From contig JAHEEV010000011.1 of the NCBI GenBank assembly GCA_024640505.1, positions 1 to 36,842 on the forward strand: a DNA stretch of 36,842 nucleotides, in the 5' to 3' direction. Shown in pieces: positions 24,846 to 33,624 of the stretch (the stretch's first letter is position 1; every line of letters starts with the position of its first letter). The position numbers and the translations under genes are program-made. The notes below the pieces were generated by a model. The model was given only the letters and a program-made list of their open reading frames with translations. It made no database searches and was not told the DNA's origin. Origin of the DNA: Halieaceae bacterium. GTDB lineage: Bacteria > Pseudomonadota > Gammaproteobacteria > Pseudomonadales > Halieaceae.

Positions 24846-26735
24846 TCAAACCGCCATATCGGCCAGATCACCCTTTTTCTCCAGCCAGGCCTTCCGGTCA
24901 GAGGCCCGCTTCTTGGCCAGCAGCATATCCAGCATGCTATTGGTGCCGTCACCGGCATCCAGCACCAGGCGCACCAGGCGCCGGGTGTCCGGGTCCATCG
25001 TGGTCTCCCGCAGCTGCAGGGGGTTCATCTCACCCAGTCCCTTGAAACGCTGAACGTTGACCTTGCCGCGCTTTTTCTCTGCCTCGATACGGTCGAGTAC
25101 ACCCTGTTTTTCGGCCTCGTCCAGCGCATAGAAAACCTCCTTGCCCACGTCTATACGATACAGCGGCGGCATAGCCACATAGACGTGGCCCGCTGCCACC
25201 AGCGGGCGGAAGTGGCGCACGAAGAGGGCGCAGATCAGGGTGGCGATATGCAGACCATCGGAGTCGGCATCCGCCAGGATACACACCTTGTTATAGCGCA
25301 GGCCGGAGAGGTCGTCGCTGGCCGGGTCGATACCCAGGGCCACCGAGATGTTATGCACCTCCTGGGACGCGAGAATCTCCTGGGAATCCACCTCCCAGGT
25401 GTTGAGGATCTTGCCGCGCAGGGGCAGGATGGCCTGGAATTCACGATCCCTGGCCTGTTTGGCGGAACCGCCTGCGGAGTCCCCTTCCACCAGAAACAGC
25501 TCACTCCGTTCCGAATCCTCGCCCGAGCAATCCGCCAGCTTGCCGGGCAGGGCCGGGCCGGCGGAGACTTTCTTGCGCGTGATCTTCTTGGCGGAGCGCA
25601 GCCGCCGCTGGGCATTACTGATGCAAAGCTCCGCCAGTTTCTCCGCTTCCTGCGTGTGCTGGTTCAGCCAGAGGCTGAAGGAATCCTTGGCGACACCCGA
25701 GACAAAGGCGGCGGCCTCGCGAGAGGACAGCCGCTCCTTGGTCTGGCCGGAAAACTGCGGGTCCTCCAGCTTGGAGGAGAGCACGTAACAGCAGCGCTCC
25801 CAGATATCGTCAGGCGTCAGCTTGACCCCACGGGGCAGCAGGCTCCGCAGCTCGCAGAACTCCCGCATGGCATCCAGCAGGCCGGTCCGCAAACCGTTGA
25901 CGTGGGTTCCCCCCTGCGAGGTCGGGATCAGGTTCACGTAGGATTCGGCGATGACTTCGCCGCCCTCCGGCAGCCACTGCAGCGCCCACTCGACCCCTTC
26001 GTTGCTGCCGGCAAAGCTGCCGACAAAGGGCTCTTCAGGTACGGCCGGGTAATCGATGGTTGCATCCGCCAGATAATCCCTGAGGCCGTCCTCGTAGTAC
26101 CACTCGTCCGATTCACCCTTGTTCTCGTCCCTGAAACGGACCCGCAGGCCCGGACACAGCACCGCCTTCGCGCGCAGTATGTGCCTGAGGCGGGATACGG
26201 AGAACCGGACCGAGTCGAAGTACTGGGGGTCCGGGGTAAAGGTGACCGCAGTCCCGGTGTTGCGCTTGCCACAACTGTCTACAACAGCCAGGTCACTGGT
26301 TTTCTCCCCGCCCGCAAACGCCATGCTATATACCTGGCCGTCCCTGCGGATGACAACTTCCAGTTGCTGCGACAGGGCGTTCACCACGGACACGCCGACA
26401 CCGTGCAGACCGCCGCTGAACTGGTAATTTTTGCTGGAAAACTTGCCCCCCGCGTGCAGCGTGCAGAGAATCACTTCCACACCCGGGATGCCCTGCTCCG
26501 GATGCAGGTCCACCGGCATGCCGCGGCCATTGTCGGTCACCGTAATGGAGCCGTCCTTGTGAAGGTTGACGTCGATCTGATCGGCGTGGCCGGCCAGGGC
26601 CTCATCGACACTGTTGTCAATCACCTCCTGTGCCAGGTGGTTGGGGCGTGTGGTATCCGTGTACATACCCGGGCGCTTGCGCACGGGCTCCAGCCCGGTG
26701 AGGACTTCGATGTCTTCGGCGGTATATTGACTCAT
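24846..26735 (-). CDS. parE: DNA topoisomerase IV subunit B (ParE)
   Basis: At 629 residues it is the length of E. coli ParE (630). The GHKL ATPase domain has EVIDNSVDEALAGH and GRGMPVD. The transducer domain follows, and the TOPRIM domain carries VEGDSAGGSAKQARDR and ADADSDGLHIATL, the ParE form rather than the GyrB form. The end has QRFKGLGEMNP and TMDPDTRRL. With ParC it decatenates daughter chromosomes after replication. The start is ATG at 26735 (MSQYTAEDIEVLTG); an upstream extension to 26957 is not conserved. No parC is in the window. It lies 70 bp downstream of cpdA. Confidence 0.97.
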   Translation of the reverse strand: MSQYTAEDIEVLTGLEPVRKRPGMYTDTTRPNHLAQEVIDNSVDEALAGHADQIDVNLHKDGSITVTDNGRGMPVDLHPEQGIPGVEVILCTLHAGGKFSSKNYQFSGGLHGVGVSVVNALSQQLEVVIRRDGQVYSMAFAGGEKTSDLAVVDSCGKRNTGTAVTFTPDPQYFDSVRFSVSRLRHILRAKAVLCPGLRVRFRDENKGESDEWYYEDGLRDYLADATIDYPAVPEEPFVGSFAGSNEGVEWALQWLPEGGEVIAESYVNLIPTSQGGTHVNGLRTGLLDAMREFCELRSLLPRGVKLTPDDIWERCCYVLSSKLEDPQFSGQTKERLSSREAAAFVSGVAKDSFSLWLNQHTQEAEKLAELCISNAQRRLRSAKKITRKKVSAGPALPGKLADCSGEDSERSELFLVEGDSAGGSAKQARDREFQAILPLRGKILNTWEVDSQEILASQEVHNISVALGIDPASDDLSGLRYNKVCILADADSDGLHIATLICALFVRHFRPLVAAGHVYVAMPPLYRIDVGKEVFYALDEAEKQGVLDRIEAEKKRGKVNVQRFKGLGEMNPLQLRETTMDPDTRRLVRLVLDAGDGTNSMLDMLLAKKRASDRKAWLEKKGDLADMAV

Positions 26736-26805
26736 TGGCAACGACTTTTTTGGGTTGGGAATTGGGCGGTTTGGTTGACCGCATTGTACATCAGGCAATG
26801 GCGCT

Positions 26806-27645
26806 CTACAGGTAACCGCCCGAATCAAGGTCGACCGTGAACGCCACATCGGTAACCCGGGACACACCGGTCTCGATACGACCGTCCGCGTGCAAGGCCA
26901 GCCAGCGATACCCCGGCGGCTTGTCGTCGGCCTTGAAGCCGGCACTGCCCGGGGCAAACTGCACGCAGGTCGAGGGCGAGGCCATCAGCCGGACGCCTTT
27001 GCGGTCGCGATCGATCTCCTGGTGTACGTGGCCCCAGAGTACACCCCGAACCCCGTCGTGTCGGTCGAGCACGGCAAAAAATGCCTCCGCATCGGCAACC
27101 ATCTGCTCATCGAGCCACTCGCAGCCCACAACCACCGGCTGGTGGTGCAGGCATACCAGGGTGTAGAGGTTCGCAGCAGCGGCCCGGGCCAGGGCATCGT
27201 CCAGCGCTTCGAGTTCGACCGCGCCCAGTTCGCCACCCACCTCCCCGGGTACCTGCGAGTCCAGCATCAGGATCTGCCAGCGACCGATCTGTAGTTCCGG
27301 TCTCAGGCGCAGCGGGCTGCCCGCCTCGGATACCATCGCCTGACGGTCATCGTGGTTCCCGGGCAGCCAGAAATGGTCCGCGGACACCTGAGCGAAGTAG
27401 CCCTGCAGGCGCTGGTAGGCTTCCCGGGCTCCCCCGTCCGCCAGATCACCTGTTCCCAGCACCAGGTCAATCACGGGCCGCTCGCGCAGCGCCTGGTCGA
27501 TGACCGCCTGCAGTGAGTGATCTGTATCCATCCCGAGCAATTTGCCGCCGCGGGCCCGGCACAGGTGGGTATCGGTAAGCTGCACCACATGCACGACATT
27601 GCCCGAGGGTGCCAGCGTAAGACTTTCGCGCGGTGACTTGTCCAT
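26806..27645 (-). CDS. cpdA: 3',5'-cyclic-AMP phosphodiesterase CpdA
   Basis: This 279-residue calcineurin-like metallophosphoesterase has the full set of metal motifs in order: DTH (QLTDTHL), GTGDLAD, LPGNHDD, a LHHQP block and GHVHQEID. Length and flanking genes match CpdA, which lowers cAMP by hydrolysing it to AMP. As in E. coli it is positioned between yqiB and parE, although the esterase gene yqiA found there is absent. It is probably co-transcribed with yqiB, whose stop lies 23 bp before its ATG. Confidence 0.93.
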   Translation of the reverse strand: MDKSPRESLTLAPSGNVVHVVQLTDTHLCRARGGKLLGMDTDHSLQAVIDQALRERPVIDLVLGTGDLADGGAREAYQRLQGYFAQVSADHFWLPGNHDDRQAMVSEAGSPLRLRPELQIGRWQILMLDSQVPGEVGGELGAVELEALDDALARAAAANLYTLVCLHHQPVVVGCEWLDEQMVADAEAFFAVLDRHDGVRGVLWGHVHQEIDRDRKGVRLMASPSTCVQFAPGSAGFKADDKPPGYRWLALHADGRIETGVSRVTDVAFTVDLDSGGYL

Positions 27646-27668
27646 CGAAACGGCTACCGCTTTCCGAA

Positions 27669-28121
27669 TCAGGCGTCCGTCAGGGGAGTACAGACGTCGC
27701 GACAGCTACGGCCGTTCTGCAGACAGTGCTCCAGCCATTCTGCGAGGAACCGGTTCTGCTGCGACTTCTCGTCCTGCTGGTACATGCCGTCGTTGGGATA
27801 GTGGTAGCGTCCGGCGATGCGCCGATGGGACTGGAAGGCCCCGACTTCGAGCATCCCCGCATCGTGATAGGCCCTGACCTCCACGCGCAGTGCACCGAGC
27901 CAGCAGGGGTCGGCGTGCTGCTGGTGCAGTCGGAAAATCGTGGTATAGCGACAGCGTTCCACCACCTCCAGCGACACCCGGGCATTCCCCACCTCAAAAT
28001 CTCGGGCATTGGCGTTCTCATAATCGGGAAACAGGCGCATCAGGCGCGCATAATTCGCCTCGCACACAGCGTGCAACTCCGCCAGGTTCAGTTTGAACGG
28101 CTTTTTACCCGCCTGCTGCAA
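27669..28121 (-). CDS. yqiB: YqiB-like DUF1249 protein
   Basis: This cytoplasmic protein of about 150 residues belongs to DUF1249. The family pattern is clear: CEANYARLMRLFP, VVERCRYTTIFRL, VRAYHDAGMLEV, YPNDGMYQQDEKSQQN and FLAEWLEHCL, co-linear with E. coli YqiB (140 residues). Function is not established. The frame is open back to 28208, but I choose TTG at 28121 because GGAGGAGAGGAAACC precedes it directly, and homology begins at KKPFKLNLAELHAVC. It heads the yqiB-cpdA-parE run and diverges from the tolC-like gene. The E. coli neighbour nudF is missing here. Confidence 0.88.
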   Translation of the reverse strand: MQQAGKKPFKLNLAELHAVCEANYARLMRLFPDYENANARDFEVGNARVSLEVVERCRYTTIFRLHQQHADPCWLGALRVEVRAYHDAGMLEVGAFQSHRRIAGRYHYPNDGMYQQDEKSQQNRFLAEWLEHCLQNGRSCRDVCTPLTDA

Positions 28122-28245
28122 GGTTTCCTCTCCTCCCGATTGCCAGGGCTCTTGCCCGCCCGTCCACCGACAGACTCCAGGGCATACAACTTCAGGATAC
28201 CATGGCACAAACGACGCTCGCTTGCACCTATTCCTTGTTCAGGCA

Positions 28246-28278
28246 TTGCATGCAAGCAGGTACAAGGACTGCTAGAAT
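28246..28278 (+). promoter_or_regulatory. Putative tolC promoter with TTGCATGCAA palindrome
   Basis: An extended -10 element TGCTAGAAT (28270-28278) lies 37 bp before the ATG at 28316. A perfect 10-bp palindrome TTGCATGCAA (28246-28255) sits in the -35 region, where a regulator could bind. The -35 hexamer itself is poor, in keeping with an extended -10 promoter or activator dependence. Confidence 0.4.
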
Positions 28279-28315
28279 CCCTCGAGTCATCGACGCCACA
28301 TCCAAGGGAATCTGC

Positions 28316-29740
28316 ATGAGAAGTAAGATCGCCTCCGGTCTCGCACTGGTTTTTGCACTGGCCGGCCCCGGCCTGCAGGCCGAGTCCCTGCGCGACATCT
28401 ACGAGCTTGCGCTGGAAAACGATGCCCAGTTGAAGGCGGAGGAGGCCCAGTACCTGGCTAACCTGGAGACCGAAAAGCTCGGGCGGTCCGCGTTGCTGCC
28501 CCAGGTAGCGGGTAATTACTCTTACCTCGACTCCGACTCCGACGTCAATTCACTCAGCCCGCGGCCAGTCGAGGTAGGAGGCGAGCCCGTTATCAGGGTC
28601 GTCGATACCTTTTCCAATACCGACATCACGCGGGACGGCTACCAGCTCTCCCTGAACCAGGCCCTGTTCGACCTGCCCGCCTGGTTCAGTTTCCAGTCCG
28701 GCAAGGAGTTCACCAGGCAGGCAGAGGCCACCTTCGCCGCCAACCAGCAGAACCTGATCGTCCGGGTCGTGGAGGCCTACCTGCTGGTACTGCGGGCCCA
28801 GGATAACCTGGAGGCCTCCAAGGCCCAGGAGCGGGCTTTCGAGCGCCAGTTGGAACAGACCCAACAACGGTTCGAAGTCGGCCTGATCGCCATTACCGAT
28901 GTCTACGAGGCACAGGCTGCCTACGACCTGTCCCGGGTCAACCGTATCGTGGACGAGAACAACGTGTCCGTCGCCCTGGAGCGCCTATCGGTGCTCACCG
29001 GACAGCATCACAGCAATCTCGATGTACTCAAGGAGGAGTTCGAAATCCGGCTCCCGGAGCCCAACGACCGGGCTGCCTGGGTGGATTTCGCCCTGGAAAA
29101 CAACTTCAACCTGCAGGCGGCTAACTACGCCGAGGAAGCGGCCCGGCAGGCCGCCAAAGCCAACAAGCTGGAACACGCCCCCAAGGTCAGCGGCCAGATC
29201 GGTTACGAGGACTTCAGCACGGATGGCGATCTTACCGTCAAACCGAGTAACAACTTTATCGGACCGCCGGACCGCGACGAGGAACTCCAATACTGGCAGG
29301 TCCGCCTGGATGTGCCGATCTATACGGGCGGCGCCATCAGCGCCAACCGGCGCCGGGCCGCCCAGGAATTCAACGCCGCCCGGGAAAATCGCATCAATCT
29401 GTCGCGAAATACAGTCACCAATGCCCGCTCACTGCACATGACGGTGGTAAGCGATGTCTCGCGCGTGGCGGCGCGCAAACAGAGCATCGTCTCCTCCAAG
29501 AGCGCCCTGGATGCCACCCAGGCGGGCTATGAGGTGGGAACCCGCAACGTGGTGGACGTGCTCAATGCACAGAACACACTGTTCGCCGCCCAGCGTGACT
29601 ATGCCAACAGCCGCTACGACTACATCGTCAACATGCTCAGGCTGAAGGAGCAGGCTGGCCTGCTGAGCCCGGAGGATGTCTACAACCTGGATTCCTACCT
29701 GGTGCCCCCGCCACCGCCGACCGCCTCCGGTTCGAAATAG
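28316..29740 (+). CDS. tolC: TolC-family outer membrane channel protein
   Basis: This 474-residue protein has a signal peptide (about 1-21, ending LQA). Two long helical repeats follow, each with the OEP signature: the first with LRDIYELALENDAQLKAEEA, the second with AWVDFALENNFNLQAANYA. The C-terminal repeat includes YEVGTRNVVDVLNAQNTLF, typical of TolC itself. It would form the trimeric outer-membrane duct for RND and type I exporters. AAGGGA lies 7 nt before the ATG; an in-frame ATG at 28202 adds a non-conserved prefix. It diverges from yqiB, as tolC does from nudF-yqiB in E. coli. It may serve the RND pump at 6412-10612, which lacks its own channel. Confidence 0.93.
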   Translation: MRSKIASGLALVFALAGPGLQAESLRDIYELALENDAQLKAEEAQYLANLETEKLGRSALLPQVAGNYSYLDSDSDVNSLSPRPVEVGGEPVIRVVDTFSNTDITRDGYQLSLNQALFDLPAWFSFQSGKEFTRQAEATFAANQQNLIVRVVEAYLLVLRAQDNLEASKAQERAFERQLEQTQQRFEVGLIAITDVYEAQAAYDLSRVNRIVDENNVSVALERLSVLTGQHHSNLDVLKEEFEIRLPEPNDRAAWVDFALENNFNLQAANYAEEAARQAAKANKLEHAPKVSGQIGYEDFSTDGDLTVKPSNNFIGPPDRDEELQYWQVRLDVPIYTGGAISANRRRAAQEFNAARENRINLSRNTVTNARSLHMTVVSDVSRVAARKQSIVSSKSALDATQAGYEVGTRNVVDVLNAQNTLFAAQRDYANSRYDYIVNMLRLKEQAGLLSPEDVYNLDSYLVPPPPPTASGSK

Positions 29741-29750
29741 GCCTCTGCGC

Positions 29751-29778
29751 TGCCGGTCAGGACTCCATATGACCGGCA
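29751..29778. terminator. Perfect 9-bp hairpin between convergent tolC and waaA
   Basis: TGCCGGTCA (29751-29759) and TGACCGGCA (29770-29778) are exact inverted copies around a 10-nt loop. The hairpin covers the stop codon of waaA and lies 10 bp after the tolC stop. No U-tract follows on either strand, so it may be a bidirectional barrier or mRNA-stabilising stem rather than a textbook intrinsic terminator. Confidence 0.4.
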
Positions 29779-31031
29779 ACCAGCTCCAGCAATCGCTTCC
29801 TGGCCCCGCGGTTATCCGCCACGACCTGCTGGCCCGCGGCACCCATTTCCAGGCGTCGCTGGGGGTCGCCCAGCAGAGCCTGCAGGCAACCCCCCAGTTG
29901 GGCCGGGTCATCGAGCCTGATCATGCCACCTGCGGCAACCAGCAACTCACTGACTTCGGCAAAATTGAACATGTAGGGTCCCGTTACCACCGGCACGCCC
30001 CAGGCCGCGGGCTCCAGCACATTATGGCCGCCGTGTTCCACCAGGCTGCCGCCGATGACCGCCACGGTCGCCGCTCCCAGCAGCAGCACCAGTTCTCCCA
30101 TGGTATCGCCCAGCAGGATGTCATCGGCCATTGCAGGTAGAGCACCGGCGGAGCGGCGCCGGACCTGCCAGCCTGCTTGCTGGCACAGTAAAAACACATC
30201 ATCGAACCGCTCCGGGTGCCGCGGCACCAGCACCAGCAGGCAGTTGTCCTGCGTCTCCCGCACCCGGGAGAAGGCCTGCAGCACCTGCTCATCCTCACCG
30301 GGGTGGGTGCTCGCTGCCACCAGAACGGGGCGCCGCCCGGTGCCCAGTTCGGACCGCAGCTGTGCCGCCTGCTCCCGCATAACTGCATCCAGTTCCAGGT
30401 CGAACTTGATACTGCCGGTAATGTGCAGGGCCTGCTCAGGCAGGCCCAGGGAGAGAAAGCGCTGGCCGTCCGCTTCGGCCTGGCAGGCCACCGTATCCAG
30501 ATCCTGCAGCAGTTCCCGGGTCAGCGCGCCAAAGCGGGCATAACCCTTTGCCGAACGCTCTGACAGTCGGGCGTTGGCAAGGAGAGTTCTGCACCCGGCG
30601 CCCGTCGTGTAGTGCAGCATGTTGGGCCACAACTCCGTCTCCATGATCAACAGGAGTCGGGGCCGGGTGGCTCTCAGGAAGCGGCGTACGGCCCCGGGCA
30701 GGTCCCAGGGCGCGTAGACGTGAAATACCCGGTTACCGAACAGGGCCTGCACCCGCTCCGATCCGGTGGGGGTAGTGGTCGTCACGACCAGCGGGTGACC
30801 GGGATAGCGCTCCAGCAGGCTCTCGATAAGCGGCGCGGCAGCCAGGGTTTCCCCCACCGAGACCGCGTGTACCCAGATGGATTCCGCCTCCCCTGGAATC
30901 CCGGCATCGAGCACGCCGAAACGCTCCGCGAGCCGCTTCCGGTAGGCCGGCGCTCGCCGGGAGCGCCACAACATGCGCAGCACCACCACAGGTAAGAGTA
31001 GGTAAAACAGGGCGCTGTAGAGGTAGCGCAT
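29757..31031 (-). CDS. waaA: 3-deoxy-D-manno-octulosonic acid transferase (WaaA/KdtA)
   Basis: At 424 residues it matches E. coli WaaA (425). It has an N-terminal membrane anchor (MRYLYSALFYLLLPVVV), then KRLAERFGVLD, a GEAESIWVHAVSVGE block with the catalytic Glu, and a C-terminal half with GSLVEHGGHNVLEPAAWG, the donor-site motif of GT30. It transfers Kdo from CMP-Kdo to lipid IV-A at the cytoplasmic face, so the organism makes LPS. The ATG at 31031 has GGAG 7 nt upstream; an extension to 31073 is unlikely. It diverges from a methyltransferase gene by 122 bp and converges on tolC. Confidence 0.95.
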   Translation of the reverse strand: MRYLYSALFYLLLPVVVLRMLWRSRRAPAYRKRLAERFGVLDAGIPGEAESIWVHAVSVGETLAAAPLIESLLERYPGHPLVVTTTTPTGSERVQALFGNRVFHVYAPWDLPGAVRRFLRATRPRLLLIMETELWPNMLHYTTGAGCRTLLANARLSERSAKGYARFGALTRELLQDLDTVACQAEADGQRFLSLGLPEQALHITGSIKFDLELDAVMREQAAQLRSELGTGRRPVLVAASTHPGEDEQVLQAFSRVRETQDNCLLVLVPRHPERFDDVFLLCQQAGWQVRRRSAGALPAMADDILLGDTMGELVLLLGAATVAVIGGSLVEHGGHNVLEPAAWGVPVVTGPYMFNFAEVSELLVAAGGMIRLDDPAQLGGCLQALLGDPQRRLEMGAAGQQVVADNRGARKRLLELVAGHMES

Positions 31032-31153
31032 GTCTGGCTCCAGCAGAGACGGCCAAGGGCTGTCCGGCAGCATAACGCCGGGCCGTTATCCTTGCCAGCG
31101 CCCCGCAAACCCGCTAACTTGCCCTGCCTTTTCCGCACTCTGGCCAGTGACCA

Positions 31154-31771
31154 ATGATTCCCGACCTCCCCGCCGACATCGACCAGATCAAGGGGTTCCT
31201 CGCCGAGGACGAGGCGCTCGCGCTATACCAGCAGGCGCTGGCCACCAGCACCGCGGGGCCGGTGCTGGAAATCGGCAGCTACTGTGGCAAGTCAACCATC
31301 TACCTCGGACTGGCCTGCCGCCAGACAGGCTCCACGGTATTTGCGCTGGACCACCATCGGGGCTCGGAAGAACACCAGATTGGGGAATACTTCCACGATC
31401 CGTCACTGTACGACCCCGGAGAGGGCCTGGTGGATACCTTCAGGGAGTTCCGCCGCAATATCCGCCAGGCCGGACTGGACGAGGTGGTGGTCCCTGTCGT
31501 GGCCGGGTCAGAGGCGGCCGCCCGGCACTGGCAGACACCCCTGGCGATGGTCTTCATCGACGGCGGTCACAGTCTGGATGCGGCCCTTACGGACTACCGC
31601 TGCTGGATGCCGCACCTGCGGCGCGGCGGCACCCTGGCCATTCACGACCTGTTCGCCGATGCCCGCGAGGGCGGGCAGGCTCCCTACGCGATCTATCGCC
31701 TGGCGCGGGCATCGGGCCTGTTCGAAGACCTGGGGCAGGTTAATACGCTGGGACTGCTGCGCAGGCTGTGA
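31154..31771 (+). CDS. Class I SAM-dependent methyltransferase (Methyltransf_24-like)
   Basis: This 205-residue protein has a Rossmann-type SAM site, GPVLEIGSYCGKSTIYLG (about 35-52), an acidic ribose-binding residue in VFALDHHRG, and the motif-II-like AMVFIDGGHSLDAALTDY with the following HLRRGGTLAIHDLF. The pattern is that of small-molecule O-methyltransferases of the Methyltransf_24 group. The acceptor is unknown; a sugar or lipid is suggested only by the surrounding glycan genes. It is a lone plus-strand gene between waaA and the end of the toroid protein gene. Confidence 0.82.
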   Translation: MIPDLPADIDQIKGFLAEDEALALYQQALATSTAGPVLEIGSYCGKSTIYLGLACRQTGSTVFALDHHRGSEEHQIGEYFHDPSLYDPGEGLVDTFREFRRNIRQAGLDEVVVPVVAGSEAAARHWQTPLAMVFIDGGHSLDAALTDYRCWMPHLRRGGTLAIHDLFADAREGGQAPYAIYRLARASGLFEDLGQVNTLGLLRRL

Positions 31772-31813
31772 GTCTTCCCCGGACTATCCGTGTCATCCGG
31801 GCAACAACAGTAG

Positions 31814-31860
31814 CACCCGGGCGCGACCGCCCGCGGTGGGCTAATCCACCCGGGCGCGAC
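31814..31860. repeat. 14-bp direct repeat at the 3' end of the toroid protein gene
   Basis: CACCCGGGCGCGAC occurs at 31814-31827 and again, identical, at 31847-31860. The second copy encodes the last residues of the minus-strand gene at 31841 and the first lies just past its stop, so it may mark a small duplication. Part of the intervening sequence can form a weak stem. Confidence 0.45.
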
Positions 31861-32911
31861 GTTCCCCGGTACCCGTCTCCAGAAGATGAACCCGGGTGAA
31901 CAGCTGTGCGGCGGGGGTGTGCTCGGTAAGTGCGTCGGCGGCCAGGAGGATCGCACCGGCCGTCCACGTGGGCTGTTCATCGGGCCAGAGCAGGTCCTCG
32001 ACCAGCTGGTAGCCCGTCCAGTAGGCACCATCGGTCTCGCGCCACTGGTGCAGCCAGCTGAACAGTTCCACCGCCCGGGCGTGATCGCCGGCGGCCAGCA
32101 GGGCCATGACCAGCTCGCAGGACTCCGCCACCGTGACCCAGGGCTCTTCCACCACGCAGCGGCAGCCCAGCCCCGGCTCGACGAATTCGTCCCAGCGTCG
32201 GGCAAGCCGACTGCGGGCTTCCGTTTCCGGCAACACGCCCGCCAGGACCGGGTAGAACCAGTCCATGGAATAACGCGATTTGCTCTCCCAGGTGCGGTCG
32301 AAGCGCTCGGGCTTGTGGCGCAGGGCGTCGCCCAGACGCTGCCGGGCCCGCAGCCAGTGGGAGCGATCCTCACCGAGAGTAACCGCTATGTTGTGGGCGC
32401 ATTCCAGACTCTTGAAAATAGAGCTGCAGCCGGTGACCAGAGCATCCTCCTTGGCCCTGCCCTCCCCGTCCACAGCCCAGTGGATCTCACCGTGGTCAGT
32501 CTGCAGCGACAGGACAAACCCGATGGCCCGGTCGACGGCAGGCCACAATTCACGCAGGAACCGGTCGTCCTGGGTGACCAGATAGTGATGCCAGACCCCG
32601 GTCGCGATGTAAGCGACGAAATTGGTCTCCCGGCGCTTGAAGTTGTCCACTTCATCACCGCGGTAGGACGCCCACCAGCTGCCATCCGTCAGTTGCTTGC
32701 CCGCGAGCCAGTGGTAGGCGCGGCGGGCGGCGTCGAACTCACCACCGACGGTGAGTCCCATGGCCGCTTCCACATGATCCCACGGGTCGGCGTACCCACC
32801 GGCAAACCAGGGAATCTCGCCGGTGGGCAGCTGGGTTTCCAGGATAAAGCCCACCGTGGGCCGCAGGAACTCCTGGGGAAACAATCCCCGGCTGAGATAG
32901 AGGCCACTCAT
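31841..32911 (-). CDS. Alpha/alpha-toroid (six-hairpin or prenyltransferase-like) protein of unknown function
   Basis: This 356-residue protein has no signal peptide. It is built of repeated helical hairpins with Trp/Gly/Asp-rich turns (PTGEIPWFAGGYADPWDH, DGSWWASYRGDEVDN, NFVAYIATGVWHHYL, ESKSRYSMDWFYPVLAG, VTVAESCELVMALL). This pattern resembles alpha/alpha-barrel folds such as six-hairpin glycosidases and squalene cyclase/prenyltransferase-like proteins. Acidic residues in the turns could form an active site, but none is assigned. Its ATG overlaps the stop of the upstream methyltransferase gene (ATGA, 32908-32911), so the two are coupled. Context implies work on a glycan or glycolipid intermediate; an actual enzyme activity is unproven. 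Confidence 0.75.
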   Translation of the reverse strand: MSGLYLSRGLFPQEFLRPTVGFILETQLPTGEIPWFAGGYADPWDHVEAAMGLTVGGEFDAARRAYHWLAGKQLTDGSWWASYRGDEVDNFKRRETNFVAYIATGVWHHYLVTQDDRFLRELWPAVDRAIGFVLSLQTDHGEIHWAVDGEGRAKEDALVTGCSSIFKSLECAHNIAVTLGEDRSHWLRARQRLGDALRHKPERFDRTWESKSRYSMDWFYPVLAGVLPETEARSRLARRWDEFVEPGLGCRCVVEEPWVTVAESCELVMALLAAGDHARAVELFSWLHQWRETDGAYWTGYQLVEDLLWPDEQPTWTAGAILLAADALTEHTPAAQLFTRVHLLETGTGERRARVD

Positions 32912-33624
32912 GTCGGCACGCCCTTGCGAAAATACATCACCACGCTTTTGCCCATGAAGGGGTTCATCAGTTTCTCCAGCACGCGGGTGAGAGTCGGCCG
33001 CTCCATGAGGTCCCAGACGAGCAGCCTGTGATACTGGCGCACCAGCCAGTTCTTGTCCTGGCTGTCCCAGAACAGGCATTTAAGCCACCAGAAGGGAGCG
33101 TGCAGTGCGTGAGCACCGTGACGGTAGTAATGCCTGAACCCCAGCTGCTCGATCTGGTCGCGCAGTTCCCGGGAGCGGAAAATACGCACATGTCCACCGG
33201 GCACCCGGTAATATCCTTCACTCAGAGCCCAGCAGATTTTCTCCGGCCAGCGTCGCGGGACGCTGGCGCAGAACAATCCACCCGGCTTCAGTACCCGCTC
33301 TATCTCGCGCAGGGCTCCCTGGTAATCGGGAATATGCTCCAGCACCTCGCTGCAGATCACCTTGTCGAAGGTGTCGTCCGCAAAGGGCAGCTCCAGGGCG
33401 TTGGCAGAAGAGAGCGCAAATGACTTGGCGGGGTTCCCGGGCTCTTCAAACTCGGAGAATTTTTCGCGGGTCGTGCGCAGATCATCCAGCGACAGGTCGA
33501 CACCTACGGAGTGAATGTCCGCGGCCAAGTAGGCCGAAATCACATGCCGGCCCTCACCGCACCCCAGGTCCAGGACCAGGTCGCCCGACGCGAGGGGGAA
33601 GTGGCTGAAGTCAACCGTCTGCAT
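32908..33624 (-). CDS. Class I SAM-dependent methyltransferase (Methyltransf_11-like)
   Basis: This 238-residue protein has motif I LVLDLGCGEGRHV (about 17-29), acidic motif II in SVGVDLSLDDL, and motifs around FDKVICSEVLEHIPDYQ and LKPGGLFCASVPRRW. This is the Methyltransf_11/UbiE-like group. The C-terminal part has Trp/Phe-rich amphipathic stretches (HAPFWWLKCLFW) that could touch membrane or a hydrophobic acceptor. Its start overlaps the glycosyltransferase gene by 14 bp and its stop overlaps the toroid gene, so all three are co-translated. The acceptor is unknown. Confidence 0.85.
   Translation of the reverse strand: MQTVDFSHFPLASGDLVLDLGCGEGRHVISAYLAADIHSVGVDLSLDDLRTTREKFSEFEEPGNPAKSFALSSANALELPFADDTFDKVICSEVLEHIPDYQGALREIERVLKPGGLFCASVPRRWPEKICWALSEGYYRVPGGHVRIFRSRELRDQIEQLGFRHYYRHGAHALHAPFWWLKCLFWDSQDKNWLVRQYHRLLVWDLMERPTLTRVLEKLMNPFMGKSVVMYFRKGVPT

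Noticed and set aside
24834-26840. Open frame of 668 codons on the plus strand opposite parE.
   Set aside because: It is an antisense shadow of a firmly identified ParE gene in GC-rich DNA; the product has no recognisable domain and low-complexity Gln/Gly/Val composition.
31886-33031. Open frame of 381 codons on the plus strand opposite the toroid protein gene.
   Set aside because: Antisense to a gene that overlaps its neighbours as an operon; no domain visible.
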